DNA of 64,000 nucleotides from Iodidimonas nitroreducens (GTDB lineage Bacteria > Pseudomonadota > Alphaproteobacteria > Sphingomonadales > Rhodothalassiaceae): contig BAYV01000041.1 of the NCBI GenBank assembly GCA_000710935.1, forward strand, positions 1 to 64,000, read 5' to 3'. The first letter of the stretch is position 1, and each line of letters starts with the position of its first letter. A model generated the notes under the pieces. That model did not search any database, was not told the DNA's origin, and was given only the letters and a program-made list of their open reading frames with translations. The position numbers and the translations under genes were made by a program. Below, in pieces: positions 26,129 to 33,818 of the stretch.

Positions 26129-26845
26129 TCAGGAATTCCTGAATTTGCCATGCTTGTTATAATAGTCATCCACCAGCTTGTGCCGCTTCATCAGCTTGGG
26201 CGTGGCAATGATGAAATCCCATAAAGCCAGAAAGCCGCCGGTCCACATGGTGCGCAGGGCCACCATCATACCGCGGCTGGCTTTCAGCTTGTGCATATCG
26301 GCATTTTCAACGGTATGCAGATGCTCGCGGTCGCTCAAAGCTTCGCGCACGCCATCCACCGTGGCCCAATTGCAGCGATAATGCACGATTCCATCGGGAT
26401 TGATCACATAAACGATATTGGGCATCCCGCCATAAGCCTTGTGCATATCGCCCTCATAGGCATCGATATAAACCGGACGATCTTCCTCATAGCGGGGCGC
26501 GAGAAGGCTGGCCGCCTTCTTTTTCTCCTCGAAGGATTGATGCTGGCTCAAACGTTCGCCGGGATGGGCTTCGCGCACATAAACAACAATGAATTCCACA
26601 TCCGGGAATTCGGCCCGCAGTTCCTTCATGCCGGGAATATTTTTGGTATACATGGAACAGGTGGCAGAGCCGGTTTCCACAACCACCCATTTGCCCTTGA
26701 AATCCGTTAGATGAACCGTGCTGCCATCCTGGGCTGTCAGCGCGAAATCCTGAGCCTTTTCGCCAGCCCTTGGGCCTTTGAACAGATCCCAATCATATTG
26801 TTTCACGGTAAAGCGTGGCGCATTATAGATCATCGGCTTATTCAT
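26129..26845 (-). CDS. Iodothyronine-deiodinase-like thioredoxin-fold protein
   Basis: A 238-residue protein whose middle (~30-180) follows the T4-deiodinase (DIO) branch of the thioredoxin fold: GSATCSMYTKNIPGM with Cys63 where vertebrate enzymes have selenocysteine, then FIVVYVREAHPGE and PVYIDAYEGDMHKAYGGMPN. The codon for Cys63 is TGT, not TGA, and the second Cys of the vertebrate SCTU motif is Ala. A basic C-terminal helix region (~195-238) follows. ATG 26845 is used because AAAGGA lies upstream and the operator at 26882 would otherwise fall inside the gene. Bacterial members have no settled role; a thiol reductase, reductive dehalogenase or peroxidase is possible. It forms a two-gene unit with the GST. 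Confidence 0.78.
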   Translation of the reverse strand: MNKPMIYNAPRFTVKQYDWDLFKGPRAGEKAQDFALTAQDGSTVHLTDFKGKWVVVETGSATCSMYTKNIPGMKELRAEFPDVEFIVVYVREAHPGERLSQHQSFEEKKKAASLLAPRYEEDRPVYIDAYEGDMHKAYGGMPNIVYVINPDGIVHYRCNWATVDGVREALSDREHLHTVENADMHKLKASRGMMVALRTMWTGGFLALWDFIIATPKLMKRHKLVDDYYNKHGKFRNS

Positions 26846-26881
26846 AGCAGCGCATTCCTTTGATAGACCAACCCTTATCGA

Positions 26882-26893
26882 GCAAACGTTTGC
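26882..26893. promoter_or_regulatory. LacI-family operator of the deiodinase-like/GST unit
   Basis: GCAAACGTTTGC, identical to the sites at 12947 and 22432, two bases downstream of a plausible -10 and 36 bases before the start codon. Confidence 0.82.
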
Positions 26894-26895
26894 AC

Positions 26896-26924
26896 ACTGT
26901 AACATAAGATTCTCCTGGATGAAA
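26896..26924 (-). promoter_or_regulatory. Promoter of the deiodinase-like/GST unit
   Basis: Minus strand: TTTCAT (26919-26924), 17-base spacer, TACAGT (26896-26901). Match to consensus is only fair, but its position relative to the operator is the same as in the other regulon promoters. The remainder of the gap to 27203 is A+T-rich (27060-27115) and shows no further feature. Confidence 0.45.
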
Positions 26925-27203
26925 GCGTGGATCGGAATTTTTGAGGCACAAGGCCACAGCAGGGGGCCACGGTAAAGTGATCATCCCCGCTTTACGAGAT
27001 GATCTGCGGCGAAAGTGACAGCGATCCTCATGCCGGTTGCAGAGCGGCGGCGATCGATCAAATTTTATCGGAAAATAAATGTTATATTAGGGATATTTCT
27101 TGGCAAACTCTTAATATGTTGCGGCGCAAAAGGTCGGGGCGCGGAGATGGGTCGATTGTCATGTCGCGCAGAATTTGAACCCTTGTTCACAAAAGGCAAA
27201 AAC

Positions 27204-27572
27204 ATGTTCGCACGCAAAGCTCTTGCTGTTGCATTAATGACGACAGCCGCCCTGTCCGCCTCTTTTGGCGTGGTTAAAGCAGCCAGTGTTGCGGATTGGC
27301 AAACCGCCATCGCACGCACCGTTGCTTCAAAGCAGGTTTATCCCCGCTCGGCCATGATGCGCCAGCTCGAAGGCTCGGCCCGGGTGAAGGTTGTGATGGA
27401 TCGCACCGGCGCCATTCAATCCTATGAAATTCTCCAGCCCACTGGCCATAATGTGCTCGATTCGGAAATCGAACGTTTGATGGGCCGGGTCAATCCCCTG
27501 CCAAAGCCACCGGCTGAATTGTCCGATGATCGCCTGACGATCATTCTGCCTCTTAACTGGACTTTGCAATAA
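27204..27572 (+). CDS. TonB C-terminal-domain periplasmic protein
   Basis: A 122-residue exported protein: signal peptide (1-27, ending VVKA/AS) followed by a single TonB_C-like domain (~40-120) with YPRSAMMRQLEGSARVKVVM and the pattern of a TonB-family energy-transducer tail. It lacks the N-terminal anchor and Pro-rich spacer of real TonB, so it is a stand-alone TonB_C protein of unknown role, perhaps binding outer-membrane receptors or peptidoglycan. ATG 27204 is chosen for the AAAAGG seven bases before it and because the signal peptide begins there; the frame extending to 27015 has no support. A terminator follows closely. Confidence 0.85.
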   Translation: MFARKALAVALMTTAALSASFGVVKAASVADWQTAIARTVASKQVYPRSAMMRQLEGSARVKVVMDRTGAIQSYEILQPTGHNVLDSEIERLMGRVNPLPKPPAELSDDRLTIILPLNWTLQ

Positions 27573-27600
27573 GCCACTCTTGGCTTCATCCTATAAATCA

Positions 27601-27631
27601 GCGCCCCGGGCTTGCCCCGGGGTGCATTTTT
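27601..27631 (+). terminator. Intrinsic terminator of the TonB_C gene
   Basis: GCGCCCCGG (27601-27609) pairs with CCGGGGTGC (27617-27625), then ATTTTT. It starts 28 bases after the stop codon. Confidence 0.65.
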
Positions 27632-27655
27632 GGCGTGTTCAGCCCTTCACGAGAT

Positions 27656-27860
27656 GGACCCCGGGTCAAGCCCGGGGTGACGTTTTTTGTGGGGTGACGC
27701 GGTTTATTTGACGCCAACACCTCACGTCATCCCGGACGCGGTGCAGCCCGAAGGGATGCGACGCTGAGCCGGGATCCACTCTTTGCCACGCACGAGCTCT
27801 TCACAAGGTGGACCCCGTGTCTCCGCCCGGGGTGACGAAAGAGGGGGCCCGGGGTGACGA
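27656..27860. repeat. Cluster of alphaproteobacterial extragenic palindromic repeats
   Basis: The gap 27573-27930 holds no gene. It contains related G+C-rich palindromic units: 27656-27681 (GGACCCCGGGTCAAGCCCGG followed by GGTGAC), 27726-27778 (begins GTCATCCCGGACGCGG, ends GAGCCGGGATCCA), 27807-27837 and 27845-27860, the last two repeating CCCGGGGTGACGA. Such units are scattered between genes in many alphaproteobacteria. The first is followed by a T6 run and may act as a second terminator. Confidence 0.75.
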
Positions 27861-27930
27861 TTCTTGTGGGGTGACGAAAGAAAGGGCTCAGCGACGATGA
27901 AGGCCACGGCCATCCCCTAATCCCGCGCTA

Positions 27931-29604
27931 TTAAAAGCCCGGTAATTGCTCGTAAAGATCGGGCAGGTTGTTTTCATATAAAATCACATCATCGGCCCGG
28001 GCGTGATCCTTGATCCAGTTCTGGGCCTCGTCTTGCGTTGCAAAGCGCAAGAGTTGGGCCTGATCGTTTTTGCGGCTGTTGAACCCTTCGATGAACGATA
28101 AAATCCGTTCCGGGGTGACAATGAGGGCGATATCCACATGCTGGCCCGCCAATTCCCCTAAGGTGCGATGCTCTTCATCATGGCGGCTGCCCAATTCAAC
28201 CATGCCGGGGGTGATCAGCAGGCGTCGCCCGCCGGGCTTTTGCAGGATATCGAGCAGTTCCAGCCCCGAGGCAAAGCCCGACGGATTGGAATTATAGGCG
28301 TCATCGATGATGGTGATGCCCTTTGCTTCAATCACTTCCAATCGATGGCGGCTTTGGGGCACGGTGGCAAGGGCTGCCTTTATCGATGAAATGGGCATCC
28401 CCATTTGCAGGGCGGCGGCGGTAGCGCAGGCGATATTTTGCCCCTGATGAAGGCCATAGAGAGGGGCGCGAAGGCTGATCTCGCCGAAATCAGAGCCGTT
28501 GATCACAAGGCTGATGCCATCCCGGTCCTGCTTGGCGGATTGCACCGAAAGCCCCGTGATGGTTTCATGCACAGCTTCGGCGTGCGGATTGGTTTTGACA
28601 AGGATCAGGCTGTCATCGCGGGACAGGCGCTCATCCAGTTTGTTTTGGGGCACGGCATCGCGATTAACGATGGTTTTGCCGCCATTGGCGCGGGCGGCAT
28701 CGGCCATTTCAAATTTGGCATCAAACACCCGATCAACAGTTTTGAAGCGTTCATAATGCGCCCAGCCCACAGCCGTGATGATGGCGAGTTTCGGCGGGGC
28801 CAAACGGCATAAGCGGGCGATGGACCCGGGACCATAGGCCCCCATTTCGACGATGAAATAACGATGGTCGGGCTTGAGCTGTTCGCGCACCACCCGGGTG
28901 ATGCCCATATCGGTATTGATGCTGCCGGGGGTGGCCAAAGTGGGGGCGGCGCTCGACAGGATATGCGCCAAAATCGATTTGGTGGATGTTTTGCCATAGC
29001 TGCCGGTGATGGCAATGATATAGGGCTGCAAATGGGCCAGTTTTTCTTTGGCTTCACCCAGATAGCGGGCTTTTACCCGCTGTTCAAAGGGGCTTAACAG
29101 CCGATTGGCGGCCAGAAGGGCATAAGGCGCGATCTGGGCCGCAATCAGGCTGAATAAAACCAGCATCGCAATCAGCGGTACCGGCTGCCAATGGGCGATG
29201 ATCAGAAAGCCACTGCCAAGAAAGGCCATGAGGGCGAGATAAACAGCAAGGATGCGGCGCGCCCGTTCAGTTGATACCAAAGGTTTTTTCGCGGTCAAAA
29301 GCGCCTTTCGGCTGCGGCGGAAACCCTCATATAAACCCGCGATCAGGATCATCAGTGCCGGCGTATCGAGCCATGAAAGCCCATAGGCAGCGCCAAAGCT
29401 AAGGCCCCCTGCCAGAATGGCTGCAAGGCTTGTGAGGCGATCCCGGCCATGGCGATCCTTCAACCAATGGCGAAAGCGGCTGCCATCATATTCTTCCTGC
29501 TGGAAATACATCAGATAGGCCCGGCCCCGGTGGAGCACAAAAAAAACGATGGCCAGAGTCCAAAGGAAAACCAGCAGAGCTTGAAGGATAAAGGAAATGC
29601 TCAT
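27931..29604 (-). CDS. Membrane-anchored MurF-like amide ligase
   Basis: A 557-residue Mur-ligase-family protein with an N-terminal membrane part. About four to five hydrophobic segments lie in the first 170 residues. The ATP-binding P-loop is YIIAITGSYGKTSTKSILAH (~195-214), followed by the central-domain block FIVEMGAYGPGSIARLC and the C-terminal ligase domain with IIDDAYNSNPSGFASGLELL. Real MurF is soluble, so this is a paralogue that probably joins a dipeptide or amino acid to an unidentified carrier at the membrane. It begins directly after the hydrolase stop (TGAATG) and is the last gene of a Ddl-like/hydrolase/MurF-like triad. Confidence 0.85.
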   Translation of the reverse strand: MSISFILQALLVFLWTLAIVFFVLHRGRAYLMYFQQEEYDGSRFRHWLKDRHGRDRLTSLAAILAGGLSFGAAYGLSWLDTPALMILIAGLYEGFRRSRKALLTAKKPLVSTERARRILAVYLALMAFLGSGFLIIAHWQPVPLIAMLVLFSLIAAQIAPYALLAANRLLSPFEQRVKARYLGEAKEKLAHLQPYIIAITGSYGKTSTKSILAHILSSAAPTLATPGSINTDMGITRVVREQLKPDHRYFIVEMGAYGPGSIARLCRLAPPKLAIITAVGWAHYERFKTVDRVFDAKFEMADAARANGGKTIVNRDAVPQNKLDERLSRDDSLILVKTNPHAEAVHETITGLSVQSAKQDRDGISLVINGSDFGEISLRAPLYGLHQGQNIACATAAALQMGMPISSIKAALATVPQSRHRLEVIEAKGITIIDDAYNSNPSGFASGLELLDILQKPGGRRLLITPGMVELGSRHDEEHRTLGELAGQHVDIALIVTPERILSFIEGFNSRKNDQAQLLRFATQDEAQNWIKDHARADDVILYENNLPDLYEQLPGF

Positions 29605-30447
29605 TCACAGCCGCTCCAGAAAATGCGCGATGCGCTGCTGACATTGAAAAGCCCCACGGCTGAGAATATCAAGATGCCCAAAGCCATCGAGGCAGTGAAA
29701 ATCCGCCCCCCTGATCAGCTTTTGATAGTGCTGGCCCATGCTGGGCGGGGTGGCATCATCAAGGGCACCATAAAGCAATAAACAAGGCGCCAAAATCCGG
29801 GCCGCCTGCGGGCTTAAATCTTCGTTCACCACGGACAGGAGCGTGGGGCGCAAAGCCCCGGCAGCGCGATAATCGGCACTGCCAAAGCGTGCTTTATAGC
29901 GATCTTCAAAATGGCTGCCAACCAGCCCATCGATGCGGCGGGCCAGCCGCCCCAATTGTTTCAGGCCCAAAGCCCGCAGGCGGAAAGGCAGGCTGCGCGG
30001 CCGTTTCAGCCCCGCCCCGGCAATCAGGATCAGGCCCGCAATGTGATCGGGATAACGGGCCGCAAAGCGCACCGCAATCCGCGCCCCAAAGGAATGACCC
30101 ACCAAAATCACCGGGCGATTGTGATCAAGCTGCTGATAAAGGACTTTGGCATAATCATCGCTGCCCGCACCGCTTTGGAGCATGGGGGTTTTGCCAAAAC
30201 CGGGCAGATCATAAACCCGGTTTTCGGCCTCGGCGGCAAACAGCCGGGCCAAAGGCAAAAGGCTGGCCCCGCTTTGCCCCCAGCCATGCAGCCAGATGAT
30301 CAGGGGCGGAGATTGTGTGGCTGGATCAGCGGGTTTTCTCGGCTCAGGCCTTTTTTGGGTAACCGATAAGGGATGGCAATACCACAAAGCCGATGTCGGC
30401 TGATCGCTTAGGGCCGCCGCTTTAACCATGGCCAAAAATCCGGGCAT
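29605..30447 (-). CDS. Alpha/beta-fold hydrolase
   Basis: A 280-residue alpha/beta hydrolase. HGWGQSGASLLPLARLF carries the oxyanion region, the nucleophile elbow is VILVGHSFGARIAVRFAARY (Ser in GHSFG), and the acid and His are in LYGALDDATPP and GFGHLDILSRG. No signal peptide. It starts inside or at the end of the Ddl-like gene (ATG 30447 or 30429; no ribosome site decides it) and is immediately followed by the MurF-like gene, so the three are translationally linked. It could be an esterase, amidase or thioesterase acting on the triad's product. Confidence 0.88.
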   Translation of the reverse strand: MPGFLAMVKAAALSDQPTSALWYCHPLSVTQKRPEPRKPADPATQSPPLIIWLHGWGQSGASLLPLARLFAAEAENRVYDLPGFGKTPMLQSGAGSDDYAKVLYQQLDHNRPVILVGHSFGARIAVRFAARYPDHIAGLILIAGAGLKRPRSLPFRLRALGLKQLGRLARRIDGLVGSHFEDRYKARFGSADYRAAGALRPTLLSVVNEDLSPQAARILAPCLLLYGALDDATPPSMGQHYQKLIRGADFHCLDGFGHLDILSRGAFQCQQRIAHFLERL

Positions 30448-31645
30448 TGCCGGTGGCGGTATTGGTATCGGCGCGTTCCTGTTTGCTCAGCGCGAAGCCT
30501 TCTTCCACCAGATGGCTCACAAGATCGCTGAAGCTGAGCGCCGGGCTTGCATCCTGCCACAGGAAATAGGCAAAAGAGCCGGGGATGGAATTGATTTCAT
30601 TAAGCCATAGATCGCCGGTTTGACTATTGCACAGAAAATCGATCCGCACCGTTCCTGCCAGATCGAGCAGATCGAAAGCCGTGCTGGCGGCGCTGCGCAA
30701 CAGGGCTTCATTGGCGGGGCTCAGATCCTGCGGATTGATATCCCGGCTCAAGGACGCCATCCCCAGACTGGGGGCATCATCAAGCTTGGGCCCGCCCCCT
30801 TCGCCCGCCCGGTATTTCGTGTTGAAATCGAGAAAGTCGCTTGATTTCAGGGGCTTTTCGATGGCCGATGTGCAGATCTCGCCCCCCCGGCGCATCACCG
30901 CCACATTATATTCCACCAGATGGGGCACCAAAGGTTCGATCAGGGCCCCATGATCCATGCGAAAAATCAGCGACAGGGCGGCCTCAAGATCATCGATAGT
31001 CCGGGCGATCTGCACCCCCACACTCGACCCAAGGCGGCGGGGCTTGGCGATCACCGGAAAGGGCTGGTCGCCCAATATGGCTTCCAGCCGGGGCAGCAGA
31101 TCGGCCCGATCCAGAAACTGGCCCTCAGGGGGTCGATCCACAAGAACATGGGGCAAAAGCGGCAGATTACGCAGGCCCAGCATCTGTTTGGTGATATGCT
31201 TATCCATCGTTGCCGCCGATCCCAGCGCCCGCGATCCGGCAAAGGGAATCCCGGCAAAGGCCAAAAGCCCCTGCAAGCTGCCATCCTCGCCATTGCTGCC
31301 ATGAATGGCCGGCAGCATCAGATCAAAGGGGATGCTGTCCACTTTTTCTCCGAACAGCCCTTTTTTCATGGTCAGCAGATGGGGCCACCCGTGGGTGGCG
31401 GTGCCAAGGGGCAAAGTGATGGCGGAAAGCTGTTTGCGGGTTGCTTCGCTATGGGGATAAAGGCTTCGCTTCAATAAAAGATCGCCGGTCCACCATTGGC
31501 CTTCGGGGTCCACATAAACGGGCAGGCCCTGATAGCGGCTTTGATCAAGGGCATCAAGGCACTGCAAACCGGTCAGCACGCTGACATCATGCTCCACACT
31601 GCGTCCGCCGAAAATAACGGCAATGATCTTTCTGTTACTGGTCAT
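30422..31645 (-). CDS. D-alanine-D-alanine-ligase-like ATP-grasp protein
   Basis: A 407-residue ATP-grasp ligase of the Ddl family. N-terminal VIFGGRSVEHDVSVLTG, the middle block LMLPAIHGSNGEDGSLQGLL and FPVIAKPRRLGSSVGVQIA (ATP binding), and the metal site DLWLNEINSIPGSFAYFLW correspond to Ddl motifs. It is longer than normal Ddl (~310-370). ATG 31645 starts the conserved part; a TTG at 31663 is possible. Because it sits with a hydrolase and a membrane MurF-like ligase rather than in dcw, it is probably a second, dedicated dipeptide ligase whose product the MurF-like protein uses. Amino-acid specificity is unknown. Confidence 0.87.
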   Translation of the reverse strand: MTSNRKIIAVIFGGRSVEHDVSVLTGLQCLDALDQSRYQGLPVYVDPEGQWWTGDLLLKRSLYPHSEATRKQLSAITLPLGTATHGWPHLLTMKKGLFGEKVDSIPFDLMLPAIHGSNGEDGSLQGLLAFAGIPFAGSRALGSAATMDKHITKQMLGLRNLPLLPHVLVDRPPEGQFLDRADLLPRLEAILGDQPFPVIAKPRRLGSSVGVQIARTIDDLEAALSLIFRMDHGALIEPLVPHLVEYNVAVMRRGGEICTSAIEKPLKSSDFLDFNTKYRAGEGGGPKLDDAPSLGMASLSRDINPQDLSPANEALLRSAASTAFDLLDLAGTVRIDFLCNSQTGDLWLNEINSIPGSFAYFLWQDASPALSFSDLVSHLVEEGFALSKQERADTNTATGNARIFGHG

Positions 31646-31748
31646 CAATCCGGCCTGCCTCAAAACTGTTTATGATTGCCTTTAAGACATTGAAAGGCGG
31701 CATCATAGGGGCATGTTTTGCAAATGGCGACAAGGAGCTGCAGCGTCT

Positions 31749-33719
31749 TCACTCTTGGCTGGGATCCTCTGGGGCAGCATCAGCTGGGGATTTATCGGCG
31801 ATGGGCAGGATGAGGCAGGCGCAGGCCCCGGCTTTGGGTTCATTATAAAGCTCAAGACTGCCGCCATGCCTGAGCACAAGGGATCGGGCAATGGCCAATC
31901 CCAGCCCCATGCCGCCGGGATTGCTCAATTGGCTTTGATTGCCCCGCCAAAAGCGATCAAAAACATAGAGAAGCTGGGTTTCGGGGATGCCCGGGCCCTG
32001 ATCGATGATCCTGATGATCACCTCATCGGCCTCTTGTTCCATATAAATTCTGATGCTGCTGTGGGGCGGAGAAAATTTGATCGCATTATCAATCAGATTG
32101 AGCAGGATTTGCAAAAGCCGGTGATAATCGGCAAGGGCATGGCGATTTTTTAGAGGGGCAACCAGATCGATGGTGATCTGTTTGGCATCGGCTTTTGGCT
32201 GCACCATGCGGCAGGCCTCGCAAAGGATATGATGCAGATCATGGGGCTTCATATCCAGCGGCAGATCATCATGATCATCCATCGAGGCGCTATCCAAAAG
32301 ATCCCCCACCAGGGATAAAAGATGATGCCCCGCCTTGTTGATATCATGGGCATATTCGGCATATTTCCGATGCCCCAGGGGGCCGAGTTCTTCACGGCGC
32401 AGCATTTCGGAAAAGCCGATCACCGCATTGAGCGGGGTGCGCAATTCATGGTTCATATTGTGCAGGAATTGGGATTTGGCATCATTGGCCCGTTCGGCGC
32501 GAACAAGGGCATCCTTCAGGGCGCTGGTGCGGTCCAGAACGCGCTGTTCCAGCTTTTCATTCATCCGGCGCAGATTATGTTCGGCTTTTTGTCTTTCGCT
32601 ATTTTCCTTGATCAGGGCGTATGTGCGGCGCTTGACCGTTTCTTCCAGATTGGCTTTTTGCCCTTCGATGATAGCGCGGGCACGGTCGAGTTCATCCACC
32701 GCCATGCCCAGAATGTAGCTGATCAGCACCAGCACCAGCAAAAAAAGCTGAAAGATGTGGATTTCCGTGCGGCTGGGCATGATCAGGATGGGATCGACCA
32801 GATAAACCGCAATCCCCAGCCCGGCGATAGCCACCAGAGTGGCGCTGATCATCGCCCCCGGAAAGCCATAGCGCAAGGCGGCCCAAATGGGCGGCAGGAA
32901 ACATAAAAACAGCAGATTTTGGGTTTTCCCGATGGGCGAGAGAAAAACCACATAAAGAATGAGGGCGGTTGCGAAGGTGATTGCCAGCGGGATCATCAGC
33001 GGATGCTGGGGCCAGCCGCTTTTGGGGCGGATGAGGGGACGCAGCAGCCCCTGAAGGAAGGCTTGGCCCCCTTCGGGGCTTAAAAGCCTGATCATCAGCG
33101 GGGCCATCATCACCAAAAGCAAAGGGGTGAGGATAAGAATACCGATAACATCCCCCAAAAGCCATTCCGCCAAGGCATTGGCGGCGCGCCACAATGACAT
33201 GCGGCCCAATCCATACCACAGGCCGATGATGCTCATCCCCGATATGGTGGCGGCGATCAGCGCCCCGCCCAGCAGCCGTGCCAGATGATAAAAGGTCCAA
33301 TCATGGGGCTTCAGCCGGGCAAGGGGCATAAGAAACCAGGCAGCGAGCGCCACCGCAGCGCTATTGGCCAATGCGGGCAGCAGGGTGATCGGGTTGATTT
33401 GCCAATATTCCCAGATCCCAATATTGCCGATCAAAAAGCCTAAGCACACAATCCAGATCAGCCGCGCCCCAAAACACAGGATAAAGGCAATAGCCAGCCC
33501 CATGGCCGGATACCATGTGGTGACCGATAAAGGCGTTTGAAACGATTTGGCGTGCAGATCAAGCCCATAATGGAAAGCGCAATAGGCGATCAGCAGGAAA
33601 AGAATGTGCGGCCATGACAAAGCCAAAGCTTTTTCCCCGGCATAAAAACCGGGTTCGGGCCCGGTTTGCGTTTCCGGGCTTTGTTCCTTTTGGGGTGCTG
33701 ACATAAGAGGGCTTTTCAT
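31749..33719 (-). CDS. MASE1-domain sensor histidine kinase
   Basis: A ~656-residue membrane histidine kinase. The first ~320 residues contain about eight hydrophobic segments of MASE1 type (WYPAMGLAIAFILCFGARL, then WLLGDVIGILILTPLLL). A coiled-coil linker (~335-400) leads to the HisKA domain with FLHNMNHELRTPLNAVIGFS (phospho-His) and HATPase_c with N and G boxes (ILLNLIDNAIKFSPPHS, IIDQGPGIPE, GGMGLGLAIARSL). No receiver domain is fused and no response regulator lies nearby, so it is an orphan kinase. Signal unknown. The start is uncertain (33734 TTG, 33719 ATG or 33704 ATG; none has a ribosome site). Confidence 0.93.
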   Translation of the reverse strand: MKSPLMSAPQKEQSPETQTGPEPGFYAGEKALALSWPHILFLLIAYCAFHYGLDLHAKSFQTPLSVTTWYPAMGLAIAFILCFGARLIWIVCLGFLIGNIGIWEYWQINPITLLPALANSAAVALAAWFLMPLARLKPHDWTFYHLARLLGGALIAATISGMSIIGLWYGLGRMSLWRAANALAEWLLGDVIGILILTPLLLVMMAPLMIRLLSPEGGQAFLQGLLRPLIRPKSGWPQHPLMIPLAITFATALILYVVFLSPIGKTQNLLFLCFLPPIWAALRYGFPGAMISATLVAIAGLGIAVYLVDPILIMPSRTEIHIFQLFLLVLVLISYILGMAVDELDRARAIIEGQKANLEETVKRRTYALIKENSERQKAEHNLRRMNEKLEQRVLDRTSALKDALVRAERANDAKSQFLHNMNHELRTPLNAVIGFSEMLRREELGPLGHRKYAEYAHDINKAGHHLLSLVGDLLDSASMDDHDDLPLDMKPHDLHHILCEACRMVQPKADAKQITIDLVAPLKNRHALADYHRLLQILLNLIDNAIKFSPPHSSIRIYMEQEADEVIIRIIDQGPGIPETQLLYVFDRFWRGNQSQLSNPGGMGLGLAIARSLVLRHGGSLELYNEPKAGACACLILPIADKSPADAAPEDPSQE

Positions 33720-33818
33720 GGGGCGTGTTATCAATGGCGATGGGGGGGGCTGTTTTTTTGCTGTTGATCAGGCTTTCAAGGCTTTAAAAGGATCAATGCA
33801 AAAGGATGCGGCATCTTC

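Noticed and set aside
26657-26659. Selenocysteine codon in the deiodinase-like gene
   Set aside because: The codon at the selenocysteine position reads TGT (Cys) on the minus strand, not TGA.
27656-27860. Possible CRISPR array
   Set aside because: Units differ in length and sequence, spacing is irregular, and no cas genes are present. They are extragenic palindromes.
27931-29604. Naming this gene murF
   Set aside because: The N-terminal membrane segments and the location with a Ddl-like ligase and hydrolase outside dcw do not fit the housekeeping enzyme.
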